64,000 nucleotides of DNA from NCBI GenBank assembly GCA_030745755.1, contig JASLOA010000041.1, positions 70,515-134,514 of the forward strand, written 5' to 3'. This DNA comes from Kiritimatiellia bacterium. GTDB lineage: Bacteria; Verrucomicrobiota; Kiritimatiellia; UBA8416; JABMPJ01. Of this stretch, positions 53,181-62,078 are shown piece after piece; position 1 is the first letter of the stretch; every line of letters starts with the position of its first letter. The translations under genes and the position numbers were made by a program. The notes beneath the pieces are model-generated. The model did no database searches. It was given only the letters and a program-made list of their open reading frames with translations, and had not been told where the DNA came from.

Positions 53181-54563
53181 ATGCGAAAGTGGATCACCCT
53201 TATCTTCATCCTTGCCGTGCTGGGCGGCGGACTCGCCTTTCTGATTATCGGGAAGAGGAACGCCGAAAGAGAGGCCTATCTTGCGGCGCTTGCGGAAGAG
53301 AGCGCGATGAAGGCGTGTGCCGAGGATGCATCTGGCATGGTCACGCGTCTGCGCCATGCGTCCGAGAAACTGAGCGAACACTCTGACACGCTGTATGATG
53401 CGCTGGTGCTGGCGGACAGTGCGGTGGAGTTTGTGACAGGAAAGCCGGCGCCGAAACCTGTAGCGCCTAAGCCGAAGCCGACAGAGAGACCCCCGCGGGA
53501 TAAACCCGCCCCCGAAAGGGCGGAGCGATCGGCTGACCGTGACGATGGTCTGCCTCCCGGCATGCTGTCACGGGAAGAGCTGGAGCGGAGGCGCAATCGC
53601 GGGAAGAAGCCCGCACCGAAGGCGGAACCCGATAGTGACACAGATACAGCCGAGCCTTCTGCCGAGCCTGTGACTGCCGCCCCGGTTCCGGCCAAGCCCA
53701 AAGTACGGACAGTGTGGCTGGTGGCCAAGGACCTGAAGACCCAGGCAGAGCGGGGGCAGTCGGCGATGATGCAAGCGGTCGACCTTGCCGAACGCTCGCT
53801 GGAGTTGGAGCAGAAGGTCATCCGCGCAACCGATAGCAGCGCGGCCGCATCACGCCTCAAAGAGATGGAGTCGATCTTTGAGGAAATGGACGAGTGCAAG
53901 GTAGGAATGCAGGGTATCCTGTCTAAGCTTGAGAAGCAGCGTATCGAGGTGGAGAGATTTACGATGCGGGTGGCCGAGGAACGAAATTCGTCGACCGCCA
54001 GCGTAATGCACCAGGCGGCCAGGGCGGACCTTAAGCGTCGGGAGACCGCCGACCTGACCCGACTGGAAGGGCTACGGCAGAACCAGAAAACACTGCTCAC
54101 CACTCACGCTTATGGACAACTGGCCAAGTTACTTGAGGAGCAAATGGCGAGTTGTCAGTCGGAGAAGGGCCGGGCCGCCTTCGCGGGGACAGCGCGGCGT
54201 TGTGCGAAGATCAACTGGCTGAGGGGCTATATGATTGAGCAGATCCATGCCGAGCCGCTGCGTTGGGGGTGGGGGCTGGGCGTGAAGACTGTCGATGTGA
54301 CGGATGCCAGCGAGACCGGTGTGACGGTCATGAGCCGTGAGATTGCCTGGTCGGATGTTCCCGTGGCACAGTTTGCCAAGTGGGCCAAGCACTACTGCGG
54401 GAAGTACGAACTGCCGGGGCGTGTTTTGGGAAAGCTGGAGCTGGCCATGGCTGCTTTCCTCTGGGAACATGACCTCACGGAGGAGGCCTTGGATTACAAG
54501 CGGAAGTCCATTGCCACATGGGAACGACTGCGCGAGGAGGCCGAGAGTCTCTTACCCGAGTAG
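53181..54563 (+). CDS. Membrane-anchored coiled-coil protein of unknown function
   Basis: The 460-residue protein has an N-terminal anchor ([20 protein letters not shown], residues 4-23), a helical stretch, a Pro/Lys-rich segment at about 90-165 ([19 protein letters not shown]), then long charged helices (about 185-330) likely to form coiled coil, and a helical C-terminal domain with several Trp. I do not recognise the family. It follows the discoidin-like gene after 2 bases and precedes a LysM lipoprotein by 17, so the set may build a periplasmic or cell-wall structure; that is inferred from order only. Confidence 0.65.
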   Translation: MRKWITLIFILAVLGGGLAFLIIGKRNAEREAYLAALAEESAMKACAEDASGMVTRLRHASEKLSEHSDTLYDALVLADSAVEFVTGKPAPKPVAPKPKPTERPPRDKPAPERAERSADRDDGLPPGMLSREELERRRNRGKKPAPKAEPDSDTDTAEPSAEPVTAAPVPAKPKVRTVWLVAKDLKTQAERGQSAMMQAVDLAERSLELEQKVIRATDSSAAASRLKEMESIFEEMDECKVGMQGILSKLEKQRIEVERFTMRVAEERNSSTASVMHQAARADLKRRETADLTRLEGLRQNQKTLLTTHAYGQLAKLLEEQMASCQSEKGRAAFAGTARRCAKINWLRGYMIEQIHAEPLRWGWGLGVKTVDVTDASETGVTVMSREIAWSDVPVAQFAKWAKHYCGKYELPGRVLGKLELAMAAFLWEHDLTEEALDYKRKSIATWERLREEAESLLPE

Positions 54564-54580
54564 TCGGCCGGCAACAGGTT

Positions 54581-55321
54581 ATGCGATACGCGATACGATT
54601 TCTTCTGGTCAGTCTTCTAGCCGGGCTTCTGGCTGGCTGTGGGCGAAACATCCGGACGCTTGATGAGCATGACCGCAGTCTGCCGCTTGCGCAGCGGGCA
54701 CGTGCGGCGGCCGCAACAGGCAGCCTCGACGATGCGGTTGCGCTGTACAGGGAGGCCCTGACTGCGAACCCTGCGGCGGCCCGGGTGCACCTGGACCTGG
54801 CCTTCTTTCTGCATGATTCGATAAAGGATTACGTTGGGGCTATCTACCATTACCGGGACTACCTGCGTTTGCGGCCAGGCACCGAGAAGTCCGAGATGGT
54901 CAAGAATCGTGTTCGCCTGGCCAAGCAGGCCCTGGCGGCGAGTGTATTGCCTGAGGATCGTGAAGTGGGCCGGACCTTCGCGCGACTCGAACAGGAGGTG
55001 AGCGCCCTGCGCAAGAGAGTGGGCGAACTGAAGGCGGCCAATGCAACGTTGGCGCGTGAGCTCAGTGAGCGCCCGGAAGTGTCGGCAGGCGAGCCCTCTC
55101 TCCTCGATGCTATGCATGGCGCTGAGGATGACCCTCGCACTTCGGGATCGAGTGTCACCGAGTACGTGGTTAAGCCGGGAGATACACTGTCTAGTATCGC
55201 CGTGCGGATGTATGGCGATGCGGCCAAGTGGCGAAATATTGTCGAAGCAAACAAGGCGGTCCTGGGCAACGGCGATCTCGTGAGGGTCGGCCAGCGACTG
55301 AAGATCATCAAAGAGGAGTAG
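54581..55321 (+). CDS. LysM lipoprotein with TPR-like segment
   Basis: The ATG at 54581 starts a lipoprotein signal ([14 protein letters not shown], lipobox LAGC). Residues about 35-115 look like a pair of TPR repeats ([22 protein letters not shown]), then a coiled coil ([28 protein letters not shown]) and a C-terminal LysM domain ([31 protein letters not shown]). LysM binds peptidoglycan, so the protein would link the membrane to the wall. The frame is open before the start, in the end of the previous gene. Confidence 0.85.
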   Translation: MRYAIRFLLVSLLAGLLAGCGRNIRTLDEHDRSLPLAQRARAAAATGSLDDAVALYREALTANPAAARVHLDLAFFLHDSIKDYVGAIYHYRDYLRLRPGTEKSEMVKNRVRLAKQALAASVLPEDREVGRTFARLEQEVSALRKRVGELKAANATLARELSERPEVSAGEPSLLDAMHGAEDDPRTSGSSVTEYVVKPGDTLSSIAVRMYGDAAKWRNIVEANKAVLGNGDLVRVGQRLKIIKEE

Positions 55322-55329
55322 TGCAGGCT

Positions 55330-56049
55330 ATGGCCAATGACTTTTTTGACGAAGACCTGGTGGAGCCCCCACCCGTGGATGAAGAGGCCGGAGCGGTACC
55401 GGGCACGGCTCCGGCCACAGCGGCGGCCGGAGAACCCCTTTCCGGAGCGGGCCAGGTACGCATGCATCGCCAGAAGGAAGAACTGACCACACAGGTGGCG
55501 GATGCCGTGAAGGAAATGGAAGAGTTGCGCATGCGGCAGGAGCAGCTTGAGCGCGAGCGCAACAATCTTCAGGACCTGGCGCGGCGCCAGGACACCTATG
55601 AAGAGGCCAAAGCTGAGATCGTTGCAGAGCTGTCCAGAAGCATCCTTCACCTGGAACGGGATGAGCAGCAAGCCAACCGCTATGCCGAGTTGATGTCGGT
55701 CATGCGCGACCGTTTCAAGGACACGCTCGAAGAGCTGCGCGGAATCAACGAGGCGGGCTGGTCGAAAGAGGGCTTTCAGACCGAGTTGAACCAGGCGGTC
55801 GTCCTGGTGGAAGAGGCCCGCTCGACCTATCGCAAAGGCATCGCCAAGATCGATGCGGAGAACTGGCACCAGGTGCAGGATGGCACCGCCCAACCATCGG
55901 TTCTGGCGCGCCATGAAGGGCTGGGCGGATTGCCTCGCCGATTCGGTTTCTGGTTCAAGGCCGGGCTGGCATTCAGCATTCCTATGATCGTGATCGCGCT
56001 GCTGGTCTTTGGCACGGCGATCGTGCTGCGACTCAAGGGGTGGTACTAG
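55330..56049 (+). CDS. Tail-anchored coiled-coil protein of unknown function
   Basis: The 239-residue protein has an acidic Pro/Ala-rich N-terminus, a long heptad-rich helix at about 45-125 (KEMEELRMRQEQLERERNNLQ), a second helical part and a C-terminal membrane helix (AFSIPMIVIALLVFGTAIVL). The ATG at 55330 is 8 bases after the LysM gene's stop; GTG at 55321 is possible. The TAG stop lies at the first bases of a TA-flanked inverted-repeat region. Confidence 0.65.
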   Translation: MANDFFDEDLVEPPPVDEEAGAVPGTAPATAAAGEPLSGAGQVRMHRQKEELTTQVADAVKEMEELRMRQEQLERERNNLQDLARRQDTYEEAKAEIVAELSRSILHLERDEQQANRYAELMSVMRDRFKDTLEELRGINEAGWSKEGFQTELNQAVVLVEEARSTYRKGIAKIDAENWHQVQDGTAQPSVLARHEGLGGLPRRFGFWFKAGLAFSIPMIVIALLVFGTAIVLRLKGWY

Positions 56050-56245
56050 TGTGGAATGCTACTTAGACAGGGGCCGTTTGGGATACTCCCTACATTCCCG
56101 GCGATTCTCGCCGGGCTATGATGGGGCACCCCGTTGGGGTGCTTCCGGAATGACCCCAAAGGGGTCGAACATCATAGCCAGGGGTGGACCCCCTGGAACG
56201 CGACGCGGTCCAGCAAACTTTTGTCTTAGTGCCATTCGGCACTAG
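56047..56245. mobile_element. TA-flanked palindromic region at the stop codon of the upstream gene
   Basis: CTAGTGTGGAATGC (56047-56060) and GCCATTCGGCACTAG (56231-56245) are imperfect terminal inverted repeats with TA next to their outer ends. Inside are the stem-loops CCCGGCGATTCTCGCCGGG, CACCCCGTTGGGGTG and GACCCCAAAGGGGTC around GGCTATGAT, related to those at 45279-45352. The TAG at 56047-56049 is the stop codon of the upstream gene. No coding sequence is present. Confidence 0.55.
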
Positions 56246-56266
56246 TGCACTAAACCCGGGGACGTC

Positions 56267-56740
56267 ATGGGGCGTATACTCACAGGCAGGCGGGCATTGC
56301 GACAGCAGCTCAAGAACGTCAAGCGAGAGCTGTCGAGTGTCCGCACCGATATCCAGGCGCTTGAGAAGGGGAAGCCTGTCGCACGGCGCCCGGACGAGGA
56401 CCGCAGCCGCCTGAGCGCTTCCGTCGCTGCCGACTACCCGGCAACGGGGTTGCGCCTGGCGGGGGAAGAGGAAAAGGACCAGGTTGAGTCTCTGCTCGAG
56501 GCCGAGAAGAAGATGCCGCGTCAACCGCTGGATGAAGGCCGCCTTGCGCAGGAAGACCGCGCGATCAAGGAGCGCGCCAAGAACGTACGCGATGAGCGGT
56601 TTTCAGACTACCTGGCCTCGAGTTTCGAGGCAGGTGGAGCGCTCCGCCACGAGCGCACCATTCAACGTAACAAGGCTGTTCTGCTTGCCGTTGCCGTGTT
56701 TGCCGTATTGGCGTGGCTGATCAAACGTTTCGTCTGGTAA
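56267..56740 (+). CDS. Small tail-anchored helical protein of unknown function
   Basis: The 157-residue protein is highly charged and helical (LRQQLKNVKRELSSVRTDIQ near the start) and ends in one membrane helix, AVLLAVAVFAVLAWLIKRF, two residues before the C-terminus. It shares the layout of the previous gene (coiled coil then C-terminal anchor) and lies 217 bases downstream in the same direction. No family recognised. Confidence 0.65.
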   Translation: MGRILTGRRALRQQLKNVKRELSSVRTDIQALEKGKPVARRPDEDRSRLSASVAADYPATGLRLAGEEEKDQVESLLEAEKKMPRQPLDEGRLAQEDRAIKERAKNVRDERFSDYLASSFEAGGALRHERTIQRNKAVLLAVAVFAVLAWLIKRFVW

Positions 56741-56741
56741 G

Positions 56742-56918
56742 CTACTTCAGCAGGGCGCCGATCACGATCCCCACTCCAGTGAACAGCATGAGTGCCAATG
56801 CTGTGGGCATCTCCTGTTTCCACTTGAAGAGTTCTATGGCGGTGTCTCCATCGCTCGACACAAAGAACAGGACACAAACCGCAATGAGGGCCAGGGCCCA
56901 GAGTAGTGATTTTCTCAT
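56742..56918 (-). CDS. Small two-helix membrane protein, LapA-like (58 residues)
   Basis: The frame encodes a 58-residue protein starting MRKSLLWALALIAVCVLFFV, with a second hydrophobic helix (TALALMLFTGVGIVIGALL) after a short hydrophilic turn. GGGAGGATAACGT precedes the ATG, a good ribosome binding site. The two-helix pattern with a beta-like turn resembles LapA/DUF1049 domain proteins. It is the likely last gene of the minus-strand group that starts at 61238. Confidence 0.7.
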   Translation of the reverse strand: MRKSLLWALALIAVCVLFFVSSDGDTAIELFKWKQEMPTALALMLFTGVGIVIGALLK

Positions 56919-56961
56919 ACGTTATCCTCCCGGATGGATCGAAGAAGAGTGACCAAGCCAG

Positions 56962-57477
56962 CTACACGCCATCGATCACACGATTGATGCTGTCGCGGCG
57001 ACGATGCGTTTTATCGAAGCCTTTGTCGCCTTCACGGAAGGCGTTGAAACCGGCGCGTGTCATCACCACGACGAGGGCGGCGGCGGCCACGCTAAGCACG
57101 AGTGCAAACACCGCATCGAAATAGCCCGAGGAGAGAAGCCATTTGGCCAGCGGGGCCACAAGGAGCAACGTAACCAGGCCCGCCACGATCAAGGGCAGCC
57201 AGGGAAGCATGGGCGAACTGTGCAGGTTGGGCACCAGGTAGAGCTGCGTGGCGACGGTAGCGCCCATCACCAGGTAGCCGCCTACAACAGCAACGCCGAG
57301 CACACGGAGTGGGGTGGCCATGGTCGACCCCATGGCGGCGCTGATGTTGAAGAGGGCAAACAGAAACGCCACAATGGCGACGCCAAGCAGAACGTTGTAT
57401 TCGGTGGCTGAACCGGTAGCGCCGATCAGTTCACGTACGATCTGGCCGCCTTCTGCAATCCAATCAGCAAACATCAT
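56962..57477 (-). CDS. Hypothetical membrane protein, four to five helices
   Basis: The 171-residue protein is mostly hydrophobic, with helices at about 27-50, 55-80, 90-112 and 116-142, and a basic hydrophilic C-terminus (HRRRDSINRV). GAGGTG lies just before the ATGATG start. I do not recognise the family. It lies 48 bases downstream of the thioredoxin/CcdA gene and 43 bases before the LapA-like gene, suggesting one transcript. Confidence 0.65.
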   Translation of the reverse strand: MMFADWIAEGGQIVRELIGATGSATEYNVLLGVAIVAFLFALFNISAAMGSTMATPLRVLGVAVVGGYLVMGATVATQLYLVPNLHSSPMLPWLPLIVAGLVTLLLVAPLAKWLLSSGYFDAVFALVLSVAAAALVVVMTRAGFNAFREGDKGFDKTHRRRDSINRVIDGV

Positions 57478-57525
57478 TCACCTCACACTCGTTGGCGTCC
57501 TGCAATCTTTTCGTATCCGTTTGTG

Positions 57526-58686
57526 TCAGAGCATAGCGATTAGGGCCGCCAGCGCAATGAATAAAGCGGCCAGGGCGAGCTTGCTGGGAACGACATTCTC
57601 GCGGCTCCAGTGAACAAATCGTTCGGTTCGGGTACCGTGATACGCAAGGATGAGGGCCAGAATCAGGGGCAGAATAAAAAGGGTGTTATAGAGCAGGAGG
57701 TAGCCCAGCACGAGGGGTACCGACTGTCCGCTGCGCAGGACCAGCACGAGCGTGGGTACATAGACCTGGCCCGTGCAGACGCTTTCGAGGACGGTAACAA
57801 GGAAGGATGTGAGTATACTGCCCCAGATGATGCGGTGGGTGGCGAGGCCGGTCCGGATGACGCGGTGAATGGTGTCAGTAATGCGACGCGGCAGCTTGAG
57901 CGTCACATCCTCTGCGCGCCCCCCCGATCGATAGCGCAGGGCATCTCGCAGCGAGAGCAGCGCCAGGAGCAGGAGCAAGGCGATCATGGTAAGCTCCAGG
58001 CCCCGCCGCATAGCGGGGAAACCTGTAAAGAGGTAGAGCAAGCGAAACAGTCCGAACCCAATGGCCATGTAGGTTGCGAAGCAGGTCACGCAGAAGGCCA
58101 CACCGGCCCAGACGAGATGGCTGCCGCGGATCTTCATGACACTCAGCATGCTGATGAAGAACACGAGGGTGGAAATGGCACACGGGTTAACCCCGTCAAT
58201 GAGCCCTGCCAGGGCCACGCCCACAAAGGTGAAGTTCCGGGCACGGCGCTCCAGTCGTGCCAGTGATTGGGCGTCGGATGAGGATGGCTCCGCCGCCGGC
58301 ATAAGGATAGCCCCGGAGATGACCTGTCCCACGTAGTCCAGAAACTCACCCTCTATTTTCTCCCAGCTATCGAAGGGTTGCCGGCCGTTGACAATCAGAA
58401 CGGAGGAGGCATGCTCGTCAATCTCGATCGTGTCCTGGTAGGCCGCCAGTCGCAGGTAGTTGGTGTCGACATCAATGTCGTAGCGAATGAGCTCATACTG
58501 CGCGGGGGTGTATGCCTCCAGCTGCGGAAGGATCTCGTGGTTGACCCGGTAGCAGGTTTCGCACCCTTCCGTGTAGAAGTACTCAATGCGGGGTAGGGGA
58601 GTATCATCGCCGGACCGCGCGGGCAGGGCCGCGGACAGGGCAAGGGCCATGCTGCCGAAGAGAACCATGAGCCGGTGTGCGCTCAT
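57526..58686 (-). CDS. Thioredoxin-like / CcdA-DsbD-type membrane fusion protein
   Basis: After a signal peptide (to about residue 24) comes a thioredoxin-like domain with the redox pair CETC (FYTEGCETCYRV). From about residue 150 on there are six to seven membrane helices of the CcdA/DsbD type, with Cys in GVNPCAISTLVFF and VLESVCTGQVYVPT, which accept electrons from cytoplasmic thioredoxin. The protein would pass reducing power across the membrane. It overlaps the DUF1573 gene by 4 bases. Confidence 0.85.
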   Translation of the reverse strand: MSAHRLMVLFGSMALALSAALPARSGDDTPLPRIEYFYTEGCETCYRVNHEILPQLEAYTPAQYELIRYDIDVDTNYLRLAAYQDTIEIDEHASSVLIVNGRQPFDSWEKIEGEFLDYVGQVISGAILMPAAEPSSSDAQSLARLERRARNFTFVGVALAGLIDGVNPCAISTLVFFISMLSVMKIRGSHLVWAGVAFCVTCFATYMAIGFGLFRLLYLFTGFPAMRRGLELTMIALLLLLALLSLRDALRYRSGGRAEDVTLKLPRRITDTIHRVIRTGLATHRIIWGSILTSFLVTVLESVCTGQVYVPTLVLVLRSGQSVPLVLGYLLLYNTLFILPLILALILAYHGTRTERFVHWSRENVVPSKLALAALFIALAALIAML

Positions 58687-59627
58687 GGGAGAACACGGAT
58701 GGGCACACGCAACTCGGGCGTGGACTCCAGGCTGGTATGAATCAGGATCGCTTTGCCTGCCAACTCGGGAGCTGGACTGACATTATCCAGCAGTACGCGG
58801 TAAGAGCCATCGGGCTGTTTCGTGACGGACGTCTTGATAGTTGGCAGGGGCACCTCAACTGTCGTGACCTCAAAGGGCTGCTTGATGAAAGGGCGAACCA
58901 CAATGGTGATGCGGCGCGGGGCCGTCGATGACTTGCGAAGGAGCAGGTCCCGCGGAAGGGCCAGCAGGTCTCCCACGGCGACCCCGGCGATGTTCAGGTA
59001 GGTGCTCAGACCACGCGGGTGATCGGTTGTTACGGTCATGCGTCCTCTCAGCAAGCCATCCTTTACGGGCGGTACGGTGCGCACGGTCAATCCGCGGCCG
59101 TCCGGATCGATGGTGGCCGCGAAGGATGTGCTGTCGGATCTGACACCGGTGATGCGCACATCCGGGCGCAGGCTCACAAGCGTGACGTTCTGCGTCACCA
59201 CGCTGTCTTTGTGTATCTGGCGAAAGTTGAGGTAGCGCGGCTCCACGGCAACTTCCACCGTGATCTCTCCCTTGAGCCAGAGGCGCAAACGTGGGGTCGC
59301 CGGGTCGTTGCTCTCAACTGTAATGCTCTTCTGCTGCTTGCCGCGTCGTCCCTTGAGCGTGAAGCGCGCCTCGATGGTTGTGGTCTGTCCCGGCTGCAGG
59401 CTGTTCGCTCCGGACTTTACGGCCGTGCAGCCGCATGACGCTTTGACCCGGCTGATGGCGAGGGGCGAGTCGCCGCTGTTCTTGACGACGAATTCGTGAA
59501 AGACAGTCTCGTGGTCATTTCGAACACCGAAGTTGAACTCCGGCGCTGCGCAGACGATCTTCGGCGCTGCCTGGGCATGACTGTAAAGCAACAGGGAAAG
59601 GGCGAAGCAATATACGGATCTATGCAT
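58683..59627 (-). CDS. DUF1573 domain-containing secreted protein
   Basis: The 314-residue protein has a signal peptide (cleavage likely after AQA) and an N-terminal immunoglobulin-like DUF1573 domain (FNFGVRNDHETVFHEFVVKNSG, SCGCTAVKSG). The CGCT motif is the family hallmark. A second and probably third beta-sandwich follow. Function is unknown; DUF1573 genes are common beside thiol-redox genes, as here, where the stop overlaps the thioredoxin/CcdA gene. GGAG lies 9 bases before the ATG, inside the end of the symporter gene. Confidence 0.85.
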   Translation of the reverse strand: MHRSVYCFALSLLLYSHAQAAPKIVCAAPEFNFGVRNDHETVFHEFVVKNSGDSPLAISRVKASCGCTAVKSGANSLQPGQTTTIEARFTLKGRRGKQQKSITVESNDPATPRLRLWLKGEITVEVAVEPRYLNFRQIHKDSVVTQNVTLVSLRPDVRITGVRSDSTSFAATIDPDGRGLTVRTVPPVKDGLLRGRMTVTTDHPRGLSTYLNIAGVAVGDLLALPRDLLLRKSSTAPRRITIVVRPFIKQPFEVTTVEVPLPTIKTSVTKQPDGSYRVLLDNVSPAPELAGKAILIHTSLESTPELRVPIRVLP

Positions 59628-59633
59628 AAGGCG

Positions 59634-61238
59634 TTACTCCGATGGCATGCTGTCGGTCTGTTCCACGGCCGGTGGGGGTGGGGGATCGTCATGGCTGACG
59701 CCAAAGTCCAGCCAGCCAATCGTGTTCAGGAAGGCGATCATCACGGCCACCGGGCTGACGAAGCGGATGAAAATTCCCCAGAGCGAGGCGAGCGTGATGA
59801 CATGTACATCAGAGTTGTGCGAGGGGTCGTCGCGCAGCCCTGAGAGCAGACTCCAGAGATGGACGTCGGCGAAATTATGTGAGCCCTCGCGGATCTCGTC
59901 GACCGCCTTCTTGGTTCCCCAGATCCAGCCCACGAAGACACTGATAAACAAGCCACCCAGCGGCAGCAGCCAGTTCGAGGATATGGTATCCAGCGCATTG
60001 AAGACAGGTCCGCTCACGGCACAGAAACAGCCAAGTCCAAAGATCACTGCTCCAAAAATGACAGCAGCACGTTTGCGGCTCCACCCCAGCTCGTCCACGA
60101 AGAAGGCCGTTACGACCTCCAGCAGACTAATGCCGGAGGTGAGGGCAGCGACCATGAGCAGCACAAAGAAGAGGGTTGCCCACAGCGGCCCCAGGGCCAT
60201 GCGGCTGAATACGGCCGGCAGTACATTGAAGACGAGTCCGGGTCCCTGGGCAGGATCAAACCCCAGCGCAAACACGGCCGGGAACATGGCCAGGCCGGCC
60301 AGAAGCGCCACGACGGTGTCCAGGGCCACAATGGAGAGGCTGGACAGGAACAAGTTCTCGCCCTTTCCGACGTAGCTGCCGTACGTGATGATGGCTCCCA
60401 TGCCAAGACTCAGCGAGAAGAAGGCATGGCCGAGAGCCATGAGTACACTCTCAGTCGTGATCTTGGAGAAGTCCGGGCTGAGGAAGAACTTCACGCCTGC
60501 CGTGGCTCCCTCGAGCGTCATGCCGCGGATGGCGAGCACCAGCAGCAACATAAAGAGGATGGGCATCAGGACTTTGGATGCGCGTTCGATGCCGCCCTGA
60601 ATACCCCTGTAGACAATGCCGATGCACAAGACCATAAAGATGCCGTGACAGAGAATACTGAGGGCATGATTGCCGGAGAAAGATGAGAACTGCTCACCTG
60701 CCAGCTCGACAGCGGCGGCCGCATCTACGGCCGCGAAGTCCAGTTGGCCGGTAACAGCCTTGACGATGTAACCAACGGTCCAGCCGGCCACGACACTGTA
60801 GAAACTCAGGATGATGAACCCGGCCAGCACACCCATGATACCAACCAGTGTCCACCCGAACGTGAACACCATGATGCCGAGAATCAGGGCCAGGGAGCCC
60901 CAGCCCCACGCGCCAATACTCATCATGAGGATGCCACTGGCGGTCATGCAGAATCCAATGAAGTGCGCTAGGCGCGAGTTGCGCGGGTTGAGCTGTTTGA
61001 ACGCACCGACCGGGTCTTTGCGTGTGTGCCGCCCCAGGCTGATTTCACAGAGCATCACCGGCAACCCGATAACGGCAATACAGACAAGGTAGATAAGCAC
61101 AAATGCGCCGCCGCCATATTCCCCTGTGATGTAGGGAAACTTCCAGATATTTCCCAGCCCTACGGCCGATCCGGCTGCGGCAAGAATGAACCCCAGGTTG
61201 CTGCTCCAGTTTTCGCGCTCTGTGTTAGGTGATTTCAT
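59634..61238 (-). CDS. Sodium-dependent transporter of the NSS (SNF) family
   Basis: NSS proteins import amino acids or similar solutes with Na+. The 534-residue protein has twelve hydrophobic helices; TM1 shows GFILAAAGSAVGLGNIWKFPY, the sodium- and substrate-binding signature, and the TM6-TM8 region has SLSLGMGAIITYGSYV and SIVALDTVVALLAGLAMFP. The start at 61238 (MKSPNTERENW) gives the normal short N-terminus; the open frame continues to 62012 but that is antisense to another gene. It is 6 bases from the DUF1573 gene, an unusual pairing. Confidence 0.93.
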   Translation of the reverse strand: MKSPNTERENWSSNLGFILAAAGSAVGLGNIWKFPYITGEYGGGAFVLIYLVCIAVIGLPVMLCEISLGRHTRKDPVGAFKQLNPRNSRLAHFIGFCMTASGILMMSIGAWGWGSLALILGIMVFTFGWTLVGIMGVLAGFIILSFYSVVAGWTVGYIVKAVTGQLDFAAVDAAAAVELAGEQFSSFSGNHALSILCHGIFMVLCIGIVYRGIQGGIERASKVLMPILFMLLLVLAIRGMTLEGATAGVKFFLSPDFSKITTESVLMALGHAFFSLSLGMGAIITYGSYVGKGENLFLSSLSIVALDTVVALLAGLAMFPAVFALGFDPAQGPGLVFNVLPAVFSRMALGPLWATLFFVLLMVAALTSGISLLEVVTAFFVDELGWSRKRAAVIFGAVIFGLGCFCAVSGPVFNALDTISSNWLLPLGGLFISVFVGWIWGTKKAVDEIREGSHNFADVHLWSLLSGLRDDPSHNSDVHVITLASLWGIFIRFVSPVAVMIAFLNTIGWLDFGVSHDDPPPPPAVEQTDSMPSE

Positions 61239-61340
61239 GGTGCCAAGACTAGCGAAGGGACGCAACAGACTCAAGCCCGATTCGGGTTTGACCTTAGGGG
61301 GTGGTTTTGATCCTATGGCCTCGACAGGAGGCGATGAACG

Positions 61341-62078
61341 ATGAAAGCAAAGTGGCTGATTATCGGTGTGGTTATCGTGGTGGTGGCCGTGGTGGCGTGG
61401 AGAAAGCTGCCGGGCTTGCGGACCAGGGCGACGAATGCGGTGGGCCAGGTGGGGGGCTGGACCGAAGAAGCCCGACAGACTGATCCACTCGGGTTTATGG
61501 ATTACGCTGAAAAGGAGCTCAACCAACATATGTCGCAGCTCAAGGAGGCGCGGCGCAACATGCAGGAGGCCCTTCAGCGGATTGCCGATGAGACCAAGCG
61601 CAACGGAGACCTCTTGGAGTCGGCCGCCACACTGGCACATAAGTTTCGGGGCGCCTACCGCAAGGCGATGGTCGGTGGGTATCCCGTGGAGGTGGCCGGC
61701 GGCACCTACAGCAGGGAAAGTCTGATCGAACAGGTGCGCCTGGTTATGATGCAGTCCGCCAACTACACCAAGGCCATTGATGACCTGGGGCGTGCGACGA
61801 AAGCCGCAGGCGCAACAGGACAGAGCATCCTGACGCAGATCACCGACACGCAGGCGGCCCTGGCGTCGTTGCCGGCCAAGAAAGAGATCGCCCGCGTCAA
61901 CAAACTCACGGGACGAACACAGGAGCTCCTGGCACAGATCGACGCGCTGATTGATCGCAACGAAACGGTTTTGAAAGAGTCGCCCGTGCGCACGGTCGAG
62001 GAACTTGTGCACACCGACCTCGCTCCCGCCGAGGGGATTGACGTCGATGTGATGGCGTTCCTGGAGGGGCCCGAATGA
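61341..62078 (+). CDS. Membrane-anchored helical protein of unknown function
   Basis: The 245-residue protein has an N-terminal anchor (WLIIGVVIVVVAVVAW) and is otherwise helical and charged, with likely coiled coil at about 55-90 (KELNQHMSQLKEARRNMQEALQ) and 170-215. A conserved-looking GGYPVEVAGGTYSRESLIEQV segment sits in the middle. No family recognised. The ATG of the next gene overlaps its stop by 4 bases. The 102-base gap from the symporter gene (61239-61340) is a divergent promoter region. Confidence 0.65.
   Translation: MKAKWLIIGVVIVVVAVVAWRKLPGLRTRATNAVGQVGGWTEEARQTDPLGFMDYAEKELNQHMSQLKEARRNMQEALQRIADETKRNGDLLESAATLAHKFRGAYRKAMVGGYPVEVAGGTYSRESLIEQVRLVMMQSANYTKAIDDLGRATKAAGATGQSILTQITDTQAALASLPAKKEIARVNKLTGRTQELLAQIDALIDRNETVLKESPVRTVEELVHTDLAPAEGIDVDVMAFLEGPE

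Noticed and set aside
61239-62012. 258-residue N-terminal extension of the NSS symporter
   Set aside because: NSS proteins start shortly before TM1, and the extension is antisense to the gene at 61341-62078.
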